Assembly (NCBI GenBank): GCA_030635005.1
Contig: DAOVZS010000158.1
Location: forward strand, 1 to 5,151
DNA length: 5,151 nt
Direction: 5' to 3'
From: Thiomargarita sp.
Lineage (GTDB): Bacteria > Pseudomonadota > Gammaproteobacteria > Beggiatoales > Beggiatoaceae
Made by a program: the position numbers and the translations under genes. Shown piece after piece: positions 1 to 5,151 of the stretch. Positions within the stretch are counted from its first letter, which is position 1. Each line of letters begins with the position of its first letter. Below the pieces are notes generated by a model that searched no databases, was not told the origin of the DNA, and worked only from the letters and a program-made list of their open reading frames with translations.

Positions 1-1
1 C

Positions 2-610
2 ATGAGTCAAGTTGAACAATTAGAAAACGCCATCCAGCAACGTGCTAAAACACTTGCTAATGCCCATTTGCAAGCAGCCCACGAACAACGTGACAAAATC
101 TTAGCAGATTCTGCCAAACGTCTACAATTACGTGAAAAGCGTGAAATAGATATCGCCAAATCGGCTGCGGATCAAGATTATCGGCGCCGTGTTCAAGCGA
201 GCGAAATTAAAATGCAAGCCAAGTTAGATCAATTACGTTGGCATTTAATACAGTCTGTTTTGACCGAGGTACAGGCACAATTAAAAAATCAAGACAGGCT
301 CAGCTTATTAAAACAATATCTTAAAAATGCTGCCCTATTATTTGATACTCATGATTTAGTGGTAAGAGTGAATCAGCAGGATCATGCTTTATTAGCGCCA
401 CAATGGGATGAATGGATTAAAGATATTGTGCCCTGTACGCTTTCAGACACCATAGGGACTTTTACAGGAGGCGTATTAGTACATGATAAAGAGGATCGTA
501 TTCGTATTGATAATACGTTTGAAGGGTTGATCGAGCGTTTAAAAGATGAGCTTTATCAAATTATTACCGCCCAATTGTTTGCCTCTGCAAGCCCAACGAG
601 GAATATATAA
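2..610 (+). CDS. ntpE: V/A-type ATPase subunit E (peripheral stalk)
   Basis: Subunit E (also named atpE in V-type operons) forms, with its partner stalk subunit, the peripheral stator that holds the A3B3 catalytic head against the membrane sector of a V/A-type rotary ATPase. The 202-residue length is normal for the family. Residues about 5-95 are charged, rich in Ala, Gln, Lys and Arg and without proline, as expected of the long N-terminal stalk helix. Residues about 100-195 form the globular C-terminal domain, with the family signature TGGVLV (155-160) followed by DRIRIDNTFE (165-174) and the closing helix ending in AQLF. The ATG at base 2 gives a family-like N-terminus (MSQVEQLE), so the gene is probably complete, but its ribosome binding site lies outside the window and a longer start cannot be excluded. 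It ends two bases before the subunit A start, so the two are translated from one message. Family assignment is firm; which ion is moved and in which direction cannot be seen here. Confidence 0.9.
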   Translation: MSQVEQLENAIQQRAKTLANAHLQAAHEQRDKILADSAKRLQLREKREIDIAKSAADQDYRRRVQASEIKMQAKLDQLRWHLIQSVLTEVQAQLKNQDRLSLLKQYLKNAALLFDTHDLVVRVNQQDHALLAPQWDEWIKDIVPCTLSDTIGTFTGGVLVHDKEDRIRIDNTFEGLIERLKDELYQIITAQLFASASPTRNI

Positions 611-612
611 AG

Positions 613-2406
613 ATGTCTGTTGGAGAAATTATTGCCATTAATGGACCCATTGTCACCGTACATCTTCCAGGCGTACGTAACGGTGAACAGGTATGTGTGG
701 GGACTTTAAATTTAATGGGAGAAGTGATTCGCTTGGAAGGAGAACACGCCACCATACAAGTGTATGAATCTACAGAATCTCTTCGACCCGGTGATACCAC
801 ATATGCGTTAGGGCATTCATTATCTGTTGAATTGGGACCGGGTTTAATAGGCAATATTTTTGATGGCGTACAACGTCCCTTAGAGAAAATTTTGGCTGTT
901 TCTGGTGATTACATCAGTCGGGGCTTAAATATTGCACCTTTAGATCGAGAGATACTGTGGCCTTTTATTGCAAATACAACATTATCAGTAGGGAGTCCCA
1001 TTAAAGCAGGTGCTTGTTTGGGCACTGTACAAGAAACGCCTTCTGTGAATCATCCTATTTTAGTCCCTCCTGATGTAAACGGTGTTTTAGTATCATTAGT
1101 AGATGATGGTCAATATACCGTTGAACAGGTAGTGGCTACCATCAAACAAGATAATGGTGAATTATTATCCTTAACACTTTTTCACCGCTGGTCAGTACGT
1201 ACACCGCGTCCTTATCAAAATCGTGATCATGCTGTATTACCGTTACTCACAGGGCAACGCATTTTAGATACCTTTTTTCCCTTGCTTAAAGGGGGAAAAG
1301 GGGCAGTACCCGGTCCGTTTGGGGCGGGTAAAACCATGTTACAACAACAAATTGCGCGTTGGGCGAATGCACATATTGTCATTTATGTGGGGTGTGGAGA
1401 ACGGGGTAATGAATTAGTCGATATTTTAGAAAGTTTCCCCAAATTAATAGATCCCCACACAGGACGTTCTCTAATGGAACGCACCTTATTGATTGCCAAT
1501 ACTTCTAATATGCCTGTCGTTGCACGGGAAGCTTCTATTTATGTGGGCGTGACGATTGCAGAATATTATCGAGATTTGGGCTATGATGTGGTCATGGTTG
1601 CAGATTCAACCAGTCGTTGGGCGGAAGCTTTGCGTGAAGTGGGCGGACGTTTAGGACAAATGCCTGTTGAAGAGGGCTATCCTGCCTATTTGGCGTCACG
1701 TTTATCTGCTTTTTATGAACGTGCGGGGCGTGTGACTACTTTAAGCGGTGAAAAAGCGTCTGTTACCTTAATCGGTGCTGTCTCTCCCCCCGGGGGTGAT
1801 TTTTCAGAACCCGTCACCAGTCACACTAAAGAAATTGTACAAACTTTTTGGGCATTATCCAAAGAATTAGCAGAAGCACGACATTATCCCTCTATTGATT
1901 GGAATGATAGTTTTTCGGATTATGTCAGTATTGCCCAACGTTGGTGGGCAGACAATATTGATCCTCATTGGGAAGAATATCGTAATGAAGCCTTACAATT
2001 ACTTTCCCAATCCGATGAATTGGCTAGAATTGTCAATCTTGTTGGACCCGAAGCCTTATCACCGGAACAACGTTGGATATTAAATGGAGCAACACTGATT
2101 CGAGAAGGGGTATTACAACAAAGTGCTGTGGATGAAATGGACAGTTTTTGTTCACCCGAAAAGCAAATGTTGTTATTGAGTTTAATGTTACATATTCATC
2201 ATCAAGGTCTGGAATTATTAGAATCTGGCGTACCTGTAGAACAAATATCCGAGTTACCCCTATTAACACGTGCGAGACGTATCAAATCAGAATTTAGCAG
2301 TACCGAATGTGATAAATTACGGGCATTTGAACAAGAAATTCGAACCGCTTTTAATAATATTCGGCTAGAATACGATGTCACACTGCCGACATCAGCAGAA
2401 GATTGA
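613..2406 (+). CDS. ntpA: V/A-type ATPase catalytic subunit A
   Basis: Subunit A (atpA in V-type nomenclature) is the nucleotide-hydrolysing or -synthesising subunit of the cytoplasmic A3B3 head. At 597 residues it has the family's usual length. In order: an N-terminal beta-barrel (about 1-70), the A-specific bulge region (about 110-190) that separates it from subunit B and from F1 beta, the nucleotide-binding core and a helical C-terminal domain. The Walker A loop GPFGAGKT is at 234-241 with the phosphate-binding Lys240. The catalytic glutamate is Glu263 in CGERGNE, and the Walker B aspartate is Asp331 in VVMVADSTSRW. PVEEGYPAYLASRLSAFYERAG (351-372) without its last residues and SPPGGDFSEPVTSHT (391-405) are also typical. 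No catalytic residue is missing, so the protein should be active. A GAGGAA Shine-Dalgarno at 598-603, inside the end of the E gene, supports the ATG at 613. Subunit B, which shares the active site, does not follow; after a repeat-bearing gap the next gene is dacB. Subunit B and the membrane subunits must be upstream or elsewhere if the enzyme is functional. Confidence 0.96.
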   Translation: MSVGEIIAINGPIVTVHLPGVRNGEQVCVGTLNLMGEVIRLEGEHATIQVYESTESLRPGDTTYALGHSLSVELGPGLIGNIFDGVQRPLEKILAVSGDYISRGLNIAPLDREILWPFIANTTLSVGSPIKAGACLGTVQETPSVNHPILVPPDVNGVLVSLVDDGQYTVEQVVATIKQDNGELLSLTLFHRWSVRTPRPYQNRDHAVLPLLTGQRILDTFFPLLKGGKGAVPGPFGAGKTMLQQQIARWANAHIVIYVGCGERGNELVDILESFPKLIDPHTGRSLMERTLLIANTSNMPVVAREASIYVGVTIAEYYRDLGYDVVMVADSTSRWAEALREVGGRLGQMPVEEGYPAYLASRLSAFYERAGRVTTLSGEKASVTLIGAVSPPGGDFSEPVTSHTKEIVQTFWALSKELAEARHYPSIDWNDSFSDYVSIAQRWWADNIDPHWEEYRNEALQLLSQSDELARIVNLVGPEALSPEQRWILNGATLIREGVLQQSAVDEMDSFCSPEKQMLLLSLMLHIHHQGLELLESGVPVEQISELPLLTRARRIKSEFSSTECDKLRAFEQEIRTAFNNIRLEYDVTLPTSAED

Positions 2407-2414
2407 TATCTATT

Positions 2415-2485
2415 CCCCTGAAAAGCGTAACAAATAATTTCACAATCACCTAGGGCGCTGCCCATATGTATCGCCCTTTCAGGGC
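2415..2485. repeat. Palindromic intergenic element, probably a dispersed REP-like or MITE-like repeat
   Basis: About 70 bases of nested inverted repeats fill most of the gap between the subunit A gene and dacB. The outer arms are CCCTGAAA (2416-2423) and TTTCAGGG (2477-2484), a perfect 8-base inverted repeat. Inside, AGGGCG (2452-2457) can pair with CGCCCT (2472-2477). Two compact GC hairpins are alternatives: GGGC/GCCC with a 3-base loop (2453-2463) and GCCCT/AGGGC with a 3-base loop (2473-2485). These are far more GC-rich than the surrounding gap. From memory, similar 'agggcgctgccc ... cgccctttcaggg' strings recur between genes in several bacterial groups and yield spurious translated ORFs, but only one copy is visible here, so dispersal is inference. 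The 3' hairpin might also weakly terminate the ATPase transcript, although no clean T-run follows it. Confidence 0.6.
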
Positions 2486-2517
2486 TTGTCATTATTTATT
2501 ATCAAACTCATAAAAAA

Positions 2518-3888
2518 ATGAAAAAATTTACCTTTATCTATTGTTTACTATTTATTACACATACTGTCACAGCACAAACACTCAGCCAGAAAATAAATGA
2601 AATCCTTAGAAATTCTTGTTTAGATTCCAAACAAACGTCAATAAATATTACCAGTATCCCCAATCGTAAAAATCTTTATGCTTACAATGCTAATACGCCT
2701 TTACGTCCTGCTTCTGTTCAGAAAATAATTACCAGTGCCGCTGCACTACATTATCTCACGCCAGAATACCGATTTAAAACAACCCTATTACATACGGGAC
2801 AACGAAAAGGTAACACCATTTTTGGTAATCTTATTATACGGGGCGGCGGTGATCCAAGATTGTCTACAAAAATACTGTGGCACCTTATTTCTCAACTTAA
2901 AGCCAGTGGTATTACCAGAATCACAGGAAAATTAATCATAGATGCTCATTTTCTGGATAAACAAGAGAAAGCACCGATTTGGAGCAAAAAACGGTCGCAA
3001 CGTGCTTATGATGCCAAACTCAGTGCACTTCCTTTAAATTTTAACAGTATTCATATACACGTCCAAGCAGGAGAAAAAATGGGTGATCCCCTAAATGCCT
3101 GGGTAGATCCCGCTTATCTCATATTAAAAAATAATACGAATACCACCCAAAAAGGTAAAAAAAGTGTTTCAGTCAACAGAAATGCACAACAAATCGTCAT
3201 CAAAGGAAGCTTGCCGCTTAAAGCAAAAGAGCAACATATTTATCGTAATGTCACGAATCCCCTAGACTATCTTGCCCAGACCTTTCATAGCTTACTCAAA
3301 CAAGCAGGCATCACCATTACTCAAAGCACTCAAATTCGTTATACCAAAACTAAAGGCACACAACTGTACCAACACCATTCACAAACATTGTCTACAATCG
3401 TCAAAGAACTTAACATGTATTCCAATAACATGACGGCTGAACAAATACTCAAAACGATAGCAGCTGAACGCATAAAAAAACCGGGTACACATCAAGCTGG
3501 ATTAAAACTCCTTAAAAAATTTTTAACATTAAAAAACAATAGGATCAACACAAAAGGGATACGTTTAAAAGATGCGTCTGGGCTGTCGCACAGTAATCGC
3601 ATGACAACACGTGCTATCACCGATCTACTGGCGACTATGTATACACGATTTGATATTGGGTTTGATTTTATCAGCAGCCTACCTATCAAAAAAAATAGAT
3701 TTCTTCAGGGTAATGCACGTGTAAAAACTGGCTCATTAACTAAAGTGAGTAATATCGTAGGTTATTTAGAAAACAAACGCGGACAGATCATCAGCTTTGC
3801 CATTTTCTTAAACAACAATAGCTGTGGCTCTAAAAAAGCAGATAAAATAGAAAATAGCATTATTAACGCCATCTATAATACTCCCTAA
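2518..3888 (+). CDS. dacB: D-alanyl-D-alanine carboxypeptidase/endopeptidase, PBP4 family (peptidase S13)
   Basis: DacB is a periplasmic low-molecular-mass penicillin-binding protein. The family removes the terminal D-Ala from peptidoglycan stem peptides and cuts D-Ala-meso-DAP crosslinks. All three active-site motifs are present: SVQK with nucleophile Ser66 and Lys69, SNN at 302-304, and KTG at 403-405. The 236-residue distance from the first serine to the second matches the PBP4 layout, in which extra domains are inserted there, and differs from DacA-type enzymes. IIRGGGDPRLS (107-117), YDAKLSALPLNFNS (164-177) and KDASGLS (351-357) are further family marks. Residues 1-19 form a Sec signal peptide (KK, a hydrophobic core, then VTA before Gln20). 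The 456-residue length is close to the 477 of the E. coli protein. No clear Shine-Dalgarno precedes the ATG at 2518; that start is chosen because it gives a standard signal peptide. The protein is rich in Lys and Asn and the coding strand is A- and C-rich, unlike the ATPase genes upstream. It lies five bases before tgt, probably in one transcript, with no evident functional link. Confidence 0.94.
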   Translation: MKKFTFIYCLLFITHTVTAQTLSQKINEILRNSCLDSKQTSINITSIPNRKNLYAYNANTPLRPASVQKIITSAAALHYLTPEYRFKTTLLHTGQRKGNTIFGNLIIRGGGDPRLSTKILWHLISQLKASGITRITGKLIIDAHFLDKQEKAPIWSKKRSQRAYDAKLSALPLNFNSIHIHVQAGEKMGDPLNAWVDPAYLILKNNTNTTQKGKKSVSVNRNAQQIVIKGSLPLKAKEQHIYRNVTNPLDYLAQTFHSLLKQAGITITQSTQIRYTKTKGTQLYQHHSQTLSTIVKELNMYSNNMTAEQILKTIAAERIKKPGTHQAGLKLLKKFLTLKNNRINTKGIRLKDASGLSHSNRMTTRAITDLLATMYTRFDIGFDFISSLPIKKNRFLQGNARVKTGSLTKVSNIVGYLENKRGQIISFAIFLNNNSCGSKKADKIENSIINAIYNTP

Positions 3889-3893
3889 CAATC

Positions 3894-4988
3894 ATGCATT
3901 TTGACATACACGATACTGATGGAAAATCCCGACGAGCTCAACTCTTATTTTCTCGGGGTACAATAGAAACGCCCGCTTTTATGCCTGTGGGCACTTATGG
4001 TACTGTTAAAGCCATGACACCAGAACAGGTTAGAGCGACGGGTGCAGATATTATTTTAGGCAATACATACCATCTCATGCTACGTCCAGGCACAGACATC
4101 ATCAAAGCACATGGGGGATTACACACCTTTATGCATTGGAACCGCCCGATCCTGACAGATTCTGGTGGTTTTCAAGTCTACAGTCTGGGGAAAATGCGCA
4201 AAATTACAGAAGAAGGCGTTACCTTTCGATCGCCCATAGATGGGGCAAAAGTATTTTTGGGACCTGAAGAATCGATAGCAGTACAACACGATCTCGACGC
4301 TGATATCGTCATGATTTTTGATGAATGCACACCCTATCCTGCTACAAAAGAAGAAGCACGCCAATCCATGGAGCTTTCTTTACGTTGGGCAGCACGTTCT
4401 AAAACAGCACATCATAATCACCACGCTGCCTTATTCGGTATTGTACAAGGCGGAATGTATGAAGAATTACGTCAGATTTCCCTTTCAGGATTGATAGAGA
4501 TTGGATTTGATGGATATGCGATCGGCGGTTTGTCTGTGGGAGAACCCAAAGAAGATATGCTACGCATTTTAAACACCCTACGCTTACCGCCTGAAAAACC
4601 TCGATATCTGATGGGCGTCGGTACACCCTCAGATATTATCGAAGCAGTGCGGTGTGGTATAGATATGTTTGATTGCGTGATGCCCACTCGTAATGCTAGA
4701 AATGGTCATTTATTTACCAGTCAAGGGGTGGTACGCATTCGTAACAGTACCTATCGTCATGACACTCGCCCCCTTGATCCCATTTGCCAATGTTATACGT
4801 GTCAAAATTACAGTCGGGCATATTTACATCATTTGGATAAAGTACGAGAAATTTTAGGTGCCCACTTAAACACTGTACATAATTTGCACTATTATCAAAC
4901 GCTCATGCAAGGCATCCGTCAGGCTATTACAGAACACAGTTTTGAACTGTTTGTGCAACAGTTTTACCGTGACACTTCTCATCTTTAA
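3894..4988 (+). CDS. tgt: Queuine tRNA-ribosyltransferase (tRNA-guanine transglycosylase)
   Basis: Tgt exchanges guanine-34 in the wobble position of tRNAs for Asp, Asn, His and Tyr with the queuosine precursor preQ1; QueA and a reductase then finish queuosine. The protein is a full (beta/alpha)8 barrel of 364 residues against 375 in E. coli and aligns to that protein almost end to end. Substrate-binding and catalytic parts are intact: Asp89 in TDSGGFQV, Asp143 in FDECTPYP, GIVQGG at 182-187, GGLSVGE at 211-217, and the nucleophile Asp260 in GIDMFDCVMPTRNARNGH. The structural zinc site is complete, with Cys298, Cys300 and Cys303 plus His329. The ATG at 3894 gives MHFDIHDTDG, matching the known N-terminus, so this start is favoured although no Shine-Dalgarno is obvious. 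Translation may be coupled to dacB, whose stop is five bases upstream. The usual gammaproteobacterial upstream neighbour queA is not here; downstream the expected yajC would lie beyond the window edge. Confidence 0.97.
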   Translation: MHFDIHDTDGKSRRAQLLFSRGTIETPAFMPVGTYGTVKAMTPEQVRATGADIILGNTYHLMLRPGTDIIKAHGGLHTFMHWNRPILTDSGGFQVYSLGKMRKITEEGVTFRSPIDGAKVFLGPEESIAVQHDLDADIVMIFDECTPYPATKEEARQSMELSLRWAARSKTAHHNHHAALFGIVQGGMYEELRQISLSGLIEIGFDGYAIGGLSVGEPKEDMLRILNTLRLPPEKPRYLMGVGTPSDIIEAVRCGIDMFDCVMPTRNARNGHLFTSQGVVRIRNSTYRHDTRPLDPICQCYTCQNYSRAYLHHLDKVREILGAHLNTVHNLHYYQTLMQGIRQAITEHSFELFVQQFYRDTSHL

Positions 4989-5021
4989 GAATACTTAGTC
5001 AATCCACAACAGACAAAGGAC

Positions 5022-5094
5022 AACGAGACCTTGCAGGTTTATGAGTCACAAGCACAGGCATAAGTACGGTCGTAGGTGCTACAATTTTCTCGTT
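5022..5094. repeat. Imperfect inverted-repeat structure downstream of tgt
   Basis: Within the 163-base region after tgt (4989-5151), which holds no convincing gene, AACGAGA (5022-5028) is the exact reverse complement of TCTCGTT (5088-5094). Inside these arms AGCAC (5051-5055) is complementary to GTGCT (5076-5080). The string GACCTTGCAGGTTT (5027-5040) looks like one half of a palindrome of a kind often seen in dispersed intergenic repeats, but the mirror half is absent here. The arms are short, so chance is possible. No T-run follows that would make it a standard terminator of the tgt transcript. A decayed dispersed repeat is my preferred reading. Confidence 0.35.
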
Positions 5095-5134
5095 CCCAAC
5101 CAGATGAAATATAACTACACGGATTATTTTTAAG

Positions 5135-5140
5135 AAAGGA
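5135..5140 (+). promoter_or_regulatory. Possible ribosome binding site for a gene starting at or past the right edge
   Basis: AAAGGA lies 10 bases before the final base of the window, a suitable Shine-Dalgarno distance for a start codon beginning at about base 5151. By conserved gene order in gammaproteobacteria the next gene after tgt would be yajC, followed by secD and secF. The start codon itself is not visible, so this rests on one short purine-rich motif and context. Confidence 0.35.
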
Positions 5141-5151
5141 TAAGTCAAAGA

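Noticed and set aside
564..854. Minus-strand ORF of 96 codons over the E-A junction
   Set aside because: It lies opposite conserved coding sequence of two well-supported genes and its composition shows no protein family.
1787..1796. Perfect 10-base palindrome CCCCCGGGGG inside the subunit A gene
   Set aside because: It encodes part of the invariant SPPGGD motif, so codon choice explains it. It is notable only as a spot prone to sequencing error.
2202..2492. Minus-strand ORF of 96 codons crossing the end of subunit A and the palindromic element
   Set aside because: It mostly mirrors the real subunit A gene, its N-terminal part is a translation of the repeat, and it shows no domain or ribosome binding site.
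2473..2500. Rho-independent terminator for the ATPase operon
   Set aside because: The hairpin stem is only five base pairs and the following sequence is a mixed A/T stretch rather than a T-run; it is described as part of the repeat instead.
2486..2514. Possible dacB promoter, TTGTCA at 2486-2491 and CATAAA at 2509-2514 with 17-base spacing
   Set aside because: The -10 match is poor and it would start transcription at or inside the dacB start codon.
4119..4687. Three overlapping minus-strand ORFs within tgt
   Set aside because: They are antisense to a strongly conserved enzyme gene, overlap one another in different frames, and have no recognisable motif.
5087..5115. Possible promoter for the next gene, TATAAC at 5110-5115
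   Set aside because: The -10 is good but the -35 position reads TTCTCG, only three of six matches; in AT-rich DNA this is expected by chance.
4989..5151. tRNA or other known structured RNA gene after tgt
   Set aside because: No cloverleaf, no TTCGA-type T-loop and no CCA end could be found; only short inverted arms are present.

Overview
The window looks like chromosomal DNA of a gammaproteobacterium with moderately low GC. The Tgt protein is very close to the enterobacterial form along its whole length, and DacB is of the ordinary PBP4 type. A V/A-type ATPase in such a background, plus GC-rich palindromic repeat debris between genes, would fit large sulfur bacteria of the Thiotrichales (Beggiatoa, Thioploca or Thiomargarita relatives). 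That placement is inference, not something the sequence proves.

Layout: four genes, all on the + strand, cover about 95% of the window. From 2 to 2406 lie two subunits of a V/A-type rotary ATPase: the peripheral-stalk subunit E and the catalytic subunit A, two bases apart and clearly one operon. A 111-base gap (2407-2517) follows, filled mostly by a compact palindromic element. Next come dacB (PBP4-type D-alanyl-D-alanine carboxypeptidase/endopeptidase, exported to the periplasm) at 2518-3888 and tgt (tRNA-guanine transglycosylase, queuosine pathway) at 3894-4988, five bases apart and probably cotranscribed. The last 163 bases have no convincing gene. They carry inverted-repeat fragments and end in a possible ribosome binding site for a gene starting at or just past the window edge. 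In many gammaproteobacteria tgt is followed by yajC-secD-secF, so yajC is the natural expectation.

The two halves do not belong together functionally. The ATPase operon stops after subunit A where subunit B would be expected, and the dacB-tgt pair has no link to ATP-driven ion transport. The base skew also flips between them: the + strand is G-rich over C in the ATPase genes and C-rich over G in dacB-tgt. A repeat sits in the gap where the flip occurs. Together these suggest a rearrangement junction (or an assembly join) near 2407-2517. I found no new defence, mobile or RNA system; all four proteins are recognisable members of known families with their key residues intact.
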